DNA from: a virus
Length of the DNA: 22,173 nucleotides
Strand: one strand, 5' to 3'
Virus record (IMG/VR): IMGVR_UViG_3300042502_000996
Location: 1 to 22,173 of that record
Position 1 is the stretch's first letter, and every line of letters begins with the position of its first letter. This document shows, one piece after another, positions 6,811-14,549 of this stretch. A program made the position numbers and the translations under genes. A model generated the notes under the pieces. That model was not told where the DNA came from and ran no database searches. It was given only the letters and a program-made list of their open reading frames with translations.

Positions 6811-7650
6811 TTATGCTAGCAATACAGCCCAGGTCGCTGCATCAACTTTTCCAGTTACAGGAATGCCTTTATCTTTTTGAAATTTCTTCACAATTTCCAA
6901 AGTTTTTAAACCAAAATCACCGTCTTGTGAACACGCATAACCCTTTTCATTTAATAATGATTGAGCTTTTTTAACAGCTGGACCTTTATTATCTTTAATG
7001 ATAACTGGTTGGCTTGCGGCTGCAGCAACATTGGCTGGGGGAGTAGATGCCTTTACTTCAACAGCAGCTTTCTGTTCTGCAACAGAACCGAACATCCCCG
7101 CTGGTTTTGGGTTACGAGCAACATATTCTTGCACAGCAGCAGTTGGAGTATCTCCAGATACATAACGAATATGCCAAGGCTCTGAAGGAACAACTTCCCA
7201 ACTCCACCCAAACTTTTCAACATTTGCAATCAACCAATTCATCCTTTTCTTTTCCGAAGCACCAGCAATATCCACAGCCAGCCCGAGGTTATGCTGCGAT
7301 TTACCTGGTGTTGCAAGCATTGCCATACCTTTCTTCAAATACCAAGTCTTACCTTCAAAAGTTTTTGTTGAACCAGTACCCGTATCTTGAAGGCTATAGC
7401 GAGTTAAAAATCCAGCCTTTTGGCTGTCATAACTGCGATATAAATCACCGCTGCTCGTGGGAGTAAGTTCTACGCCAGCAGCTTTTGCAGCCTCAACCAT
7501 TGCATTCCAAGCATCTGCTGCAAGATAAAATAATTTTCCACCCGTTGGAATATCTCGCAACAAACTTGGGTGCAACTTACCTGGTTCTACACTTTTTAAT
7601 GCAGCAGGCATTTTAACTGGAACAATATAATCCCATTCAACTTTAGCCAT
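6811..7650 (-). CDS. Endolysin: M15 D,D-carboxypeptidase-type peptidase with peptidoglycan-binding domain
   Basis: This protein cuts the peptide part of peptidoglycan to release phage. Residues 60-165 are a VanY/M15 zinc peptidase. The YRSYDSQ segment is at 71-77. SQHNLGLAVDIA (118-129) supplies zinc ligands His120 and Asp127, and EPWHIRY (157-163) supplies catalytic Glu157 and zinc ligand His160. A linker rich in Ala/Pro/Lys (180-220) leads to a PG_binding_1 domain at about 223-278 (KKAQSLLNEKGYACSQDGDF, then FQKDKGIPVTGKVDAATW). All expected catalytic residues are present. There is no signal peptide, so it needs a holin to reach the wall, and holin candidates lie directly upstream. The ATG overlaps the preceding stop by one base. 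Whether it is a carboxypeptidase or an endopeptidase cannot be told from sequence alone. Confidence 0.93.
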   Translation of the reverse strand: MAKVEWDYIVPVKMPAALKSVEPGKLHPSLLRDIPTGGKLFYLAADAWNAMVEAAKAAGVELTPTSSGDLYRSYDSQKAGFLTRYSLQDTGTGSTKTFEGKTWYLKKGMAMLATPGKSQHNLGLAVDIAGASEKKRMNWLIANVEKFGWSWEVVPSEPWHIRYVSGDTPTAAVQEYVARNPKPAGMFGSVAEQKAAVEVKASTPPANVAAAASQPVIIKDNKGPAVKKAQSLLNEKGYACSQDGDFGLKTLEIVKKFQKDKGIPVTGKVDAATWAVLLA

Positions 7651-7889
7651 TATTTATCTCCTCCAACTTTTCTGTTAAACACAGCATCAATTTCTTCTAA
7701 AGATAGTTTACCATCATCTAAGAAGGCTCGTGAGAGTCCTTCTACAACAACGGCAACCCCAGCAATTCCAGCCATAAAGCAAGCTTTCCATAAAGGCACA
7801 TCGGCTATAGCGCCAGCTCCGATAACACCAAGAGCTGACGCAGAAAAAGTAGCCAGTATTCTAAAAAGAATATTCTGTATTTGTTTCAC
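7650..7889 (-). CDS. Probable holin, two membrane helices and EF-like tail (79 aa)
   Basis: Two hydrophobic helices are visible (about residues 10-29 and 33-49), separated by a short DVPLWK loop. A charged C-terminus with DDGKLSLEEIDAVF follows. The layout of two helices, a basic N-terminus and an acidic 'lDDGklsleEid' tail matches small holins of phages of Gram-positive hosts. The gene directly precedes and overlaps the endolysin by one base, the classic lysis arrangement. The start is GTG at 7889 with AGGAG five bases upstream; no better ATG exists. The Asp-Asp-Gly...Glu-Glu stretch resembles half of an EF-hand loop, but metal binding is not implied. Confidence 0.75.
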   Translation of the reverse strand: MKQIQNILFRILATFSASALGVIGAGAIADVPLWKACFMAGIAGVAVVVEGLSRAFLDDGKLSLEEIDAVFNRKVGGDK

Positions 7890-7916
7890 TTAAACTCCTA
7901 AATTATTTTAGAGGGA

Positions 7917-8114
7917 TTATTTTCCCCGACCAAAAGCAGCATCGTTTGGATTCAACCAACGCATGATTACAGGTGCAAGAGCAGCAACTCCAGCAGTACC
8001 GATAGCTTTCAAATCATGATTACCTGTCATATAAACTGCGAGTCCAGCTCCAATAAAGGATCTTGCCCAAGACGCAACCATTTTCTTATTATTCTCATTT
8101 AACAAAGTAGACAA
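7917..8114 (-). CDS. Small two-helix membrane protein in lysis block (65 aa, TTG start)
   Basis: From the TTG at 8114 the protein is 65 aa: a polar N-terminus (STLLNENNKKMVASWARS), two hydrophobic stretches (about residues 13-29 and 33-50) broken by TGNHDLK, and a basic/Gly tail NPNDAAFGRGK. The start was chosen because AAGGAGGTGG lies seven bases upstream of this TTG. Reading from the TTG at 8135 would place the ribosome binding site inside the gene. Position between two other small membrane genes and 27 bases before the 79-aa holin candidate suggests a holin, antiholin or pinholin partner. Which of the three small proteins makes the lesion cannot be decided here. Confidence 0.7.
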   Translation of the reverse strand: MSTLLNENNKKMVASWARSFIGAGLAVYMTGNHDLKAIGTAGVAALAPVIMRWLNPNDAAFGRGK

Positions 8115-8166
8115 AAGACCACCTCCTTGCCCCAACGGGCGATACTACATTATATCGTAACTATTA

Positions 8167-8334
8167 TTATTCATCATCCTTCTTGATCATTTGACCAACA
8201 AGATGAATTACAGCAGCAATTACTGTGATTTTAATTGCAGAATTAAGCGTTGGACCAGACAGAGTAATAAATACCATAAAAGATCCAGATAAAGTCCATG
8301 TTAAATCATGCATTTCTTTTAACAATTTTTTCAT
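8167..8334 (-). CDS. Small membrane protein, 55 aa, lysis block
   Basis: A short frame runs from ATG (8334) to TAA (8167). It encodes MKKLLKEMHDLTWTLSGSFM, a hydrophobic stretch through VFITLSG, a turn PTLNSA, a second hydrophobic stretch IKITVIAAVIHLVGQM, and a charged end IKKDDE. Basic N-terminus, two helices and a mixed-charge tail fit a small holin or antiholin. It overlaps the stop of the 657-aa gene by four bases (ATGA), a standard coupling junction, which supports it as a real gene despite its length. It fills what would otherwise be a gap of almost 200 bases. Function beyond 'membrane protein of the lysis block' is inference. Confidence 0.72.
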   Translation of the reverse strand: MKKLLKEMHDLTWTLSGSFMVFITLSGPTLNSAIKITVIAAVIHLVGQMIKKDDE

Positions 8335-10304
8335 TTTATTCTCCTCCTAGGCTGACCCTTACGCCTATTAATTTTAGATGATTTTCCATTATCGGGCATA
8401 CCGCCCCCACCAGCAGGTGAGCCTCCACTTCCACCCGATGACCCACCAGATAGTGGTGCAGCGCCAGCAGCAGTTGTAAGTGTTGTAGCGATTGCAGTTA
8501 CAGCAACAAATGTTCTTCTTACCCCAACATTAATGCCTGAATCAGTCGGGACATATATATCAAACACCCCTTCAAATATATTAAGTTCTTCTTCAAATGC
8601 CTCTTTCACTTCCGTAGGAGCGTCTACAAGAGCTTGTGAAATTGCAAGACCATCTTCTGCTGTAACTTCAGAAACTACAATCACATCAAAGACTTCAGTT
8701 GCTTGCGATCCATCAATGCTTTCAAGCACTTTGGGGCTTGTTGCTAATTCAGTTGCTTGATCAGCAGAAACACCGCCATCTTGACTGATAACTAAATCAA
8801 CTACTTGTGAAACTTGATCCGAACTAATTGTATCCGATTCCAAAACATCAACTACCGCAGTAAATGCTTCTTGTGTGAGAGGCTGTTCAAGCACAGCCGT
8901 AAAGGTTGTAACCAATACCTCATCAGATACTTCCTCATCAAAGATAGCCGTAATAACCGCTGTAAGTTCTTCAGTGGATACAGGTTGCGAAAGTACATCC
9001 TCGGCAAGAGAAATAGTTTCTGCATCAGACAAGTCTCCGTCAAAAGCCGCAGTAAATATTGCTGTCAATTCTGCTGATGAAAGGTCAGAACTTAACAAGT
9101 TTTCAACAATTGCACCCATCTCTTCTACACTTGCTTCCTCACTAAAGACAGTATCCATTACAATTGTAAGTTCTTCACCCGAAAGACTAGAACTCAGCAA
9201 ACTGACAAGGACTTCAGACACCTGCTCTGTATCAGATGTATCGGTAAGTACGGCATCCATCACCGCAGTAAATTGTTCAGTAGAAAGGTCTGCGTCCAAG
9301 ATATTATCAAGTGCAGCCGTTATTTCTTCTGTTGAAGCGTCAGCTGTAAAGGTGTCTTCAAGGATATTCGTTAATACCGCATCCGATATAACCTCACCGA
9401 CAGAAGGTAGCGTTATATCTGTATCAACAGTAATGTCTGTATCAGGCACACTGGTGTTCGGAACAACTTCTTCAGGAATTGAGCTTGTGGTTTCAGCAGG
9501 TGTTTCTACAACAACAGGCTCGGGATCTGGAATTGCAACTGTCGTAGGCTCTGGAGACACCTCCACAGGAGCCTCTGGGAGCGTTTCTGGTGTACTTATA
9601 ACCTCAACCGTGGTTGCTGGAGCCTCTGGTGTAATTATAACAACTACCGCTGTTGTTTCTGGGATTACTACGGTTGTTGTTTCTGGAATTTCTACGGTTG
9701 TTGTTGTTTCTGGGATGGTGCTTGTTGTTGTAGTCGTGGTTGTAGTCGTGGTTGTAGTAGTAGAGGTAGTCGTAGTGGTAGTAGAAGTTGTTGTAGTTGA
9801 TTCAACAATACCATTCCATAAAGATAAATTGCTAATTGTAAGATGACCAGGTTGACAGCAGGTATCTATTGAGTATTGGCGAAATGTAAAGATGTCGCCT
9901 TCTTCAACAGGCACAGACAAGGTTCCCGATGAAGTGTTGACTTGTGTAATCAGCGTGTAAACCCCGTTGATACCGTACTGCGGTGGGTCATATACCCAAC
10001 CGTCATTCGTTTGATATGACCAAGTGAAATCAAGAGTTTCTAAATCAGCAGGGATAATGGTTTCAATTTTGACCCAATGCGCTCCCCCACAAGGTGATCC
10101 TTGCGGTGCTAATTGGTTATCAGGACCATGTAAAGTTATGGCGTTGTCTACGGCTTCAATGTAACCACCACAGTTTTGTGATTGGCTGTATGTCCACTCG
10201 CCAAGCGCATCGGCTTTAACAGAGTACGGTGTTGGAAAAAACCAAACAAAAATAAGTGCGGGCAAAATTACCCAAGAACCTTTTCTAAATTTAATTCTTT
10301 TCAC
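8331..10304 (-). CDS. Secreted Thr-rich multidomain surface protein (657 aa), function unknown
   Basis: A signal peptide is evident: basic MKRIKFRKGS, a hydrophobic core WVILPALIFVWFF, and a likely cleavage after VKA at residue 31. Residues 36-165 form a Cys-containing beta domain (Cys45, Cys72, Cys149, Cys150) with 'TWSYQTNDGW', 'VPVEEGDIFTF' and 'GHLTISNLSLW', a pattern I associate with secreted bacterial beta-sandwich domains. Residues 170-196 are almost pure Thr/Ser, and 197-300 are Thr/Pro/Glu/Val-rich. Residues 301-560 are about ten acidic helical repeats of 20 to 28 residues (S-x-E-E-x-T-A-V-x-x-x-[VI]-[LF]). A hydrophobic stretch (598-617), a Gly/Ser run and a basic tail RRKGQPRRRIK follow. 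It starts at GTG with no ribosome binding site but a TATAAT six bases upstream. It ends inside the lysis block. An exported, possibly membrane-anchored, mucin-like protein is clear; its role is not. Confidence 0.85.
   Translation of the reverse strand: MKRIKFRKGSWVILPALIFVWFFPTPYSVKADALGEWTYSQSQNCGGYIEAVDNAITLHGPDNQLAPQGSPCGGAHWVKIETIIPADLETLDFTWSYQTNDGWVYDPPQYGINGVYTLITQVNTSSGTLSVPVEEGDIFTFRQYSIDTCCQPGHLTISNLSLWNGIVESTTTTSTTTTTTSTTTTTTTTTTTTTSTIPETTTTVEIPETTTVVIPETTAVVVIITPEAPATTVEVISTPETLPEAPVEVSPEPTTVAIPDPEPVVVETPAETTSSIPEEVVPNTSVPDTDITVDTDITLPSVGEVISDAVLTNILEDTFTADASTEEITAALDNILDADLSTEQFTAVMDAVLTDTSDTEQVSEVLVSLLSSSLSGEELTIVMDTVFSEEASVEEMGAIVENLLSSDLSSAELTAIFTAAFDGDLSDAETISLAEDVLSQPVSTEELTAVITAIFDEEVSDEVLVTTFTAVLEQPLTQEAFTAVVDVLESDTISSDQVSQVVDLVISQDGGVSADQATELATSPKVLESIDGSQATEVFDVIVVSEVTAEDGLAISQALVDAPTEVKEAFEEELNIFEGVFDIYVPTDSGINVGVRRTFVAVTAIATTLTTAAGAAPLSGGSSGGSGGSPAGGGGMPDNGKSSKINRRKGQPRRRIK
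9660..9797 (-). repeat. Poly-Thr low-complexity tract
   Basis: Mixed ACT, ACA, ACC and ACG codons encode some 25 nearly uninterrupted Thr residues, then spaced PETTT units (IPETTTTVE, IPETTTVV, IPETTAVV). Codon mixing argues for selection on the protein, not simple trinucleotide slippage. The PETT units are spaced at 9 to 10 residues. Confidence 0.85.
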
Positions 10305-10310
10305 ATATAG

Positions 10311-10316
10311 ATTATA
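10311..10316 (-). promoter_or_regulatory. Putative -10 element for a leaderless transcript of the 657-aa gene
   Basis: A perfect TATAAT on the minus strand lies six bases before the GTG at 10304. No Shine-Dalgarno exists in the 50 bases upstream, and no convincing -35 hexamer is seen. This spacing would place the transcription start at or next to the start codon, as in leaderless mRNAs, which are common in actinobacteria. Confidence 0.45.
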
Positions 10317-10355
10317 GTTTAAAAGTTATTCTTAAGATAACTGTGATATTTAATA

Positions 10356-11444
10356 CTAATTAATCAAAGACAAAGCTAAGTCTCTTTTTAGTTTCAATAT
10401 ACTCCACCTAAAATTATAATGCTCTGTTGCATTATGATAATTGTCAGGAATCAAACCCAATACATCTTTATAATCATCCAAAGAATAATCTCCTTCAATT
10501 CTCATATTTAAAAGTGTCTGAGCAAATTCATCATTGGCAGAGTCAATATCCATTTGAATTTCAGCATCAAGATTGCCGTACTCTGGGTAACAAGACATCA
10601 GACCCGATAAAGACATGTGAGCCATTTTTTGTTTAACAAAATTAAGCAACTCTTGGTTTGTTTCAACAACATCAGCAGGTCGCATACGAGCATTGGTGTT
10701 GCCTTTTAGGTATTCAGCAACTTGCATGTCTACTTGGTTTGCTACTAATGAACTATCAAAACCTATTTGTTCAAGAAACTTTTTGGCATCCAAAGAAATT
10801 GGCTCTGTGCTATTAAAAGGCGCATCAGCCAATACAGCCCATTCAGTTATTAGACGAAACATCTCCGACAAAGTTATCGTAGAGGTAGGGATAATATCTT
10901 CATTAATAACAATGTTTTTAAGAGGTTCTTCTTCTACTGTGTTTATATATATTAAGTTTGACACCCCGCTTATATTTATGATCGGCTCATAAACAGTAAT
11001 CTCTCCTGCTTTTGGGGATCTGTAAGGTAAAATTCCATCCGAAGTTATGTAGCGTTCTGAGCCGTAAAAAGTATTATCGCAACGCCAATCATCAGGATCA
11101 ACATAAATAGGTTTAGAGTTAGCAAATATAAAAATACCTTTATCTGCATAATCCACTGTTGGATTCCAATATGATATTACACGCTCAAAAGGTAATAAAC
11201 TAACATATTCTTCTTTGTCACCGCATATAGCAACAAGGCTATGCACTGTCTGAAACTCCCAATAAAGCCCAAATGCTACGAGCAGTTTGCCATCAGGCAT
11301 GCGATGCAGGTTGTACGCAATAAATTCTTCATCACCTGCTGGTGTCCTACGAAACAGTTTTAAAGAATCATCCGTGATACTGTCAAGCATATAAAATAAT
11401 TTATAATATTTCAAGTTGTTTATGTCGTAATTTTTTGTTTCCAT
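10356..11444 (-). CDS. Unrecognised acidic protein within the fibre cluster (362 aa)
   Basis: I do not recognise this protein. It has no signal peptide or membrane helix and, unlike its neighbours, is not Thr/Gly/Ala repeat-rich. The first 180 residues are mixed strand-like segments rich in aromatic residues (YYKLFYMLDS, FGLYWEFQTVHSL, ERVISYWNPTVDYADKGIFI, DPDDWRCDNTFYGSERYITS). The last 180 are mostly helical and acidic (LITEWAVLADAP, EFAQTLLNMRIEGDYSLDDY, KLKRDLALSLIN). Globular and soluble is all that can be said. A strong ribosome binding site (AGGAGG, four bases before the ATG) and an 8-base gap tie it to the Gly-rich adhesin upstream. A fibre assembly chaperone or an adhesin-specific partner is possible but only by position. 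Confidence 0.75.
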   Translation of the reverse strand: METKNYDINNLKYYKLFYMLDSITDDSLKLFRRTPAGDEEFIAYNLHRMPDGKLLVAFGLYWEFQTVHSLVAICGDKEEYVSLLPFERVISYWNPTVDYADKGIFIFANSKPIYVDPDDWRCDNTFYGSERYITSDGILPYRSPKAGEITVYEPIINISGVSNLIYINTVEEEPLKNIVINEDIIPTSTITLSEMFRLITEWAVLADAPFNSTEPISLDAKKFLEQIGFDSSLVANQVDMQVAEYLKGNTNARMRPADVVETNQELLNFVKQKMAHMSLSGLMSCYPEYGNLDAEIQMDIDSANDEFAQTLLNMRIEGDYSLDDYKDVLGLIPDNYHNATEHYNFRWSILKLKRDLALSLIN

Positions 11445-11452
11445 AATTCCTC

Positions 11453-12799
11453 CTATGGTCCGTAATAAGTGAAGTATACCTGACCAACAACACCAGGGCT
11501 ACCGTTTGCAAAAACACCATCCCCACCAGCGCCACCAGCGCCAACATTGTATGGGGAGCCGTTTGCTCCTTGAGTATGTCTATCACCACCACCACCACCG
11601 CCAGCATTTCCCCAAAAACCATTTCCAGGACCACCATTACCAGAAACTACATTACCAGTTGCTGTCGCTACACCATTGCCGCCATTGCCATCATTACCTG
11701 CTCCACCACCCGCTGCTTTGTAAGTGCTCTTGCCAACTATATATACAGCATAATTACCACCTGTATATGCAGGGTTATCTCCGCTACCAACATTACCACC
11801 GTAACCCTCATAAGCACCACCTCCACCTCCACCAGCAACAAGGGATGAAAACTGACTTCCATAAAGTTGACAGTAACCGCCAGGAGCGCCATTAAAGGTT
11901 CCTGTATTTCCGTCCTGCAAGTTGTAACCTCCAGCACCAGGGTTTTGAACAACAATGGTCATATAGCCATCAGCTGCCGTAAACGCAACATTGGTTCTAG
12001 CAACATAACCACCAGCGCCACCACCTGAACCAGTATAACCACCTCCTCCACCTGAGCCAATTATATAAACTTCAGGCAATGGATGAGGAACTAAGCCAGA
12101 AACAGTAGGAACAGTCATGTTGTGAACTCCAGGAGTCCGCGTACTGTATGCTCTCAAACCCCAAGTGTTAAACGAAGTAACACCTGAATATGTAGTTCCA
12201 GCACTATTTACTGCTACAACCCGAACATAATAACCGACACCACCACCATCAACACCTGCGCTAGTTGACAACCCAGTTTGTGTATAAGAAACAGCAGCGG
12301 ATTGAGTAGTCACAGTGGCAACAGCCGCCTCGGAGGACAAAGCGGCAAAGCTGTTCGTTGTGTTGTACTGAAAATAAACTGCTGTACTTGAGCCATTAGC
12401 GCTTATTGTTGCATTAAAAGTTCCACGACTTTGGTTAACATTGTTTACTGCATTAATTGTAGTTGTAGGTGCAGCAAAAGTTGTGAACGAAACAGCACTT
12501 GAAGCAGGACCAGAACCAACAATATTCACAGCCCTCAAATAAACGCTATAACTAGTAAATCCTGAAAGACCACTAATTGTAATTGGACTGGTTGCATCAG
12601 CAGGACTAAGTGCAGTCCAAGACGAGTTGTTAAACGAATACTCATAGTTTGTTATCGCCGAACCACCATCATCAGATGGTGCAGTAAACGATATAGCAAC
12701 ACTTGTACTAGATGCAACAGCACTTAACGATGTTGGAGCTGTTTTAGGAGCAGTAGCGCCTTTCATGCTCCCGATCATCCCCGAGAGTACACCAGTCAT
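11453..12799 (-). CDS. Tail adhesin with fibronectin-III-like domains and glycine-rich tip (448 aa)
   Basis: Residues 19-107 are a fibronectin type III domain (PTSLSAVASSTSVAISFTAP, YEYSFNNSSWTAL, ITISGLSGFTSYSVYLRAVN). Residues 111-212 are a second, Fn3-like domain (YYVRVVAVNSAGTTYSG). After a short linker, residues 241-448 are Gly-rich (VYIIGSGGGGGYTGSGGGAG and so on), ending in GVVGQVYFTYYGP. Fn3 domains followed by a polyglycine tip are typical of phage receptor-binding or tail tip proteins, where polyglycine helices expose short loops to the host. The start overlaps the preceding stop by one base (TAATG). Binding partner unknown; the partial protein at the left edge has the same type of tip. 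Confidence 0.85.
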   Translation of the reverse strand: MTGVLSGMIGSMKGATAPKTAPTSLSAVASSTSVAISFTAPSDDGGSAITNYEYSFNNSSWTALSPADATSPITISGLSGFTSYSVYLRAVNIVGSGPASSAVSFTTFAAPTTTINAVNNVNQSRGTFNATISANGSSTAVYFQYNTTNSFAALSSEAAVATVTTQSAAVSYTQTGLSTSAGVDGGGVGYYVRVVAVNSAGTTYSGVTSFNTWGLRAYSTRTPGVHNMTVPTVSGLVPHPLPEVYIIGSGGGGGYTGSGGGAGGYVARTNVAFTAADGYMTIVVQNPGAGGYNLQDGNTGTFNGAPGGYCQLYGSQFSSLVAGGGGGGAYEGYGGNVGSGDNPAYTGGNYAVYIVGKSTYKAAGGGAGNDGNGGNGVATATGNVVSGNGGPGNGFWGNAGGGGGGDRHTQGANGSPYNVGAGGAGGDGVFANGSPGVVGQVYFTYYGP

Positions 12800-14223
12800 T
12801 AGGTTAGTCCGTTACCGCTGATTATCCATGTTGTTGAAGCTATCTTTACAGCAGTTGCCATACCAAGCGCAGCAAGAGTTCTTGAACCAGTACTTCCAAT
12901 ACCAGCTAAATACATTGTGTCTGTTGTTATTGCAATAGTAACTGTTGCACCCGTGCCAGCAATAAATACAAGAGTTGTACCAACAGGCATAGCGACATTG
13001 GAATTAGCAGGAATAGTTACTGTACGAGTTGCGGTAGAATAAATGTGTAATCCAGCATCAGCTGCAACAACACTATAAGCGCCCGTGGTAGTAGAATTCT
13101 GTGGTAGACCCATATACCCAATACCACTAGCCGCAGTTGATGTTGTGCCAGCAGCAGGGCTTCCAGTTATGGTTCCTGTAAATGTTGGACTAGCAGTTCC
13201 AGCTATATTGTCGTAAGTTGAACCATCATTAGTGAATTGCCATTTATCTGTTGTTTCATCCCAGCTAATTAAAACATTTGTAGAAGTACCTCTTTCAACT
13301 TCAATACCAGCATTTAATGTAGGAGAACCAGTTTCACCAGAATTAAGCATAATGAAATTATCTTCAACATTAAGATTAGCAGTATTGAGAGTAGTAGTAT
13401 TTCCACTAACAGTTAGATCACCAGTTACTACAAGATTGTTTGAAATGGTAACATTAGCTGGTAAGCTAATTGTAACGGCTGAATTTTCAGAACCAGAACC
13501 AGATACAGTTATTTCATTTGCGGTTCCAGCAATTGTCGCAATATAGTTACCAGTTGTATCTGTTCCAAGATCAATTTGATCATTAACCCAAAGAGTTCCG
13601 TTATACTTTAAAAAATCACCAGAAGCTTTGTCAACAAGGGAAACATCGTGCATCCACTCAAGATGGTTATTCCCTGGAATAATTCTTATTGCAATCTGAC
13701 CAGTGGAAGCATGACGAACGGTAATGAATGCAACAGCAAGGTCATGTTGTGGTCTTACATTTGTGAGTTTTCCATCAACGGTTGGGTGGGCAAAAAGGAT
13801 GTCACCAGCAGCCCAAGTCTCGTCACCAACCGCAAGTGCACTGGCGGTGTTTCCTCTTGTGTCAAGACCAGTTAGAGTTCCAAAACTCATCACTTCGCCG
13901 TTAACGCCGCTAGATATATTGCTTGTAGCAATGCCCATCGCACGAAGTTCTGAGTTTTCTGTTCCTGTTACTTGAAACGGTGCAACATCTATTCTTCCGC
14001 TAGGTTCTGCGTCAACAGCACCAACCAAGGTTCCTTTGGGTATGGTTGAGCCAGTATTGTTTCTGACAAGGTATACATCTGGGATGTTGCTGTTTACCCA
14101 GTTGGTTCCATCATACATCAATCCTTGGAATTGAAGCGGAGAAGTAATAACGACATCGCCTAAACCATTAAGCGTATCAGCGTTTTCGCTTTCTGAAAGT
14201 AAAGACCTATTAAGATCAGGCAT
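12799..14223 (-). CDS. Modular tail fibre (474 aa)
   Basis: Residues 18-48 are one copy of the LNGLGDVVITS...YDGTNWVNS module duplicated in the 280-aa fibre. Residues 50-182 (VYLVRNNTGSTIPKGTLVG, RIDVAPFQV, HDLAVAFITVRHASTGQIAI) form a domain common in marine-type fibres. Residues 196-214 repeat an adaptor-like DKASGDFLKYNGTLWVND. Residues 232-294 (AVTISLPANVTISNNLVVTG, TTTLNTANLNVEDNFIML) are homologous to residues 428-488 of the 622-aa fibre. The C-terminal 130 residues are a beta-rich head (VTIPANSNVAMPVGTTLVF, AVKIASTTWIISGNGLT) of the type that ends 'W.isG.gl'. It overlaps the preceding gene by eight bases. Host attachment role inferred. Confidence 0.86.
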   Translation of the reverse strand: MPDLNRSLLSESENADTLNGLGDVVITSPLQFQGLMYDGTNWVNSNIPDVYLVRNNTGSTIPKGTLVGAVDAEPSGRIDVAPFQVTGTENSELRAMGIATSNISSGVNGEVMSFGTLTGLDTRGNTASALAVGDETWAAGDILFAHPTVDGKLTNVRPQHDLAVAFITVRHASTGQIAIRIIPGNNHLEWMHDVSLVDKASGDFLKYNGTLWVNDQIDLGTDTTGNYIATIAGTANEITVSGSGSENSAVTISLPANVTISNNLVVTGDLTVSGNTTTLNTANLNVEDNFIMLNSGETGSPTLNAGIEVERGTSTNVLISWDETTDKWQFTNDGSTYDNIAGTASPTFTGTITGSPAAGTTSTAASGIGYMGLPQNSTTTGAYSVVAADAGLHIYSTATRTVTIPANSNVAMPVGTTLVFIAGTGATVTIAITTDTMYLAGIGSTGSRTLAALGMATAVKIASTTWIISGNGLT

Positions 14224-14548
14224 ACTCTACACCGCTAATTGTAAATGTAACAGCGTTAGCCGTAACTTGATCAACATAGATTTTACTATTAGCAGGTATA
14301 ACTATTGATGTATTATAATACACAACATTATTTGCCAATACAGTAACATTGCTCACTACCTTATTATTATTAGCAGCAGATGCCGCCCCAACAAGAATAT
14401 GGATACTACAAACGGCATTAGAGGATGTTGTATTGCAAAGATTAATGTTTTTAATAATTGAATAGTTCCCAACTGTATTTGCTGTTGTGTAAGCATCTAT
14501 AGCTGATCCACTTCCTATGTAAAAACTTTTTGGTGTTAAATTAGCCAT
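14216..14548 (-). CDS. Small beta-rich virion protein (110 aa)
   Basis: The protein has a pattern of strands with Asn-rich turns (YSIIKNINLCNTTSSNAVC, IHILVGAASAANN, VYYNTSIVIPANSKIYVD) and a C-terminus VTFTISGVEYA. This 'i.kninlcNts....v.i.ig' followed by '...ipa.s.i.l' pattern is frequent in small phage head or tail completion and decoration proteins. It is shared by pattern with 371-724 and 3087-3422. The start is the ATG at 14548, one base after the upstream stop (TAATATG). A start seven codons earlier would overlap that gene and add residues MFGWGYN that are encoded mainly by its last codons. Function not established. Confidence 0.7.
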   Translation of the reverse strand: MANLTPKSFYIGSGSAIDAYTTANTVGNYSIIKNINLCNTTSSNAVCSIHILVGAASAANNNKVVSNVTVLANNVVYYNTSIVIPANSKIYVDQVTANAVTFTISGVEYA

Positions 14549-14549
14549 A

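Noticed and set aside
8875-9846. Long open frame (323 codons) on the plus strand rich in Ser, Thr and Val
   Set aside because: It is the reverse reading of the poly-Thr and acidic repeat part of the 657-aa gene. Its composition is that expected from the complement of ACN and GAN codons; it has no supporting ribosome binding site or family pattern.
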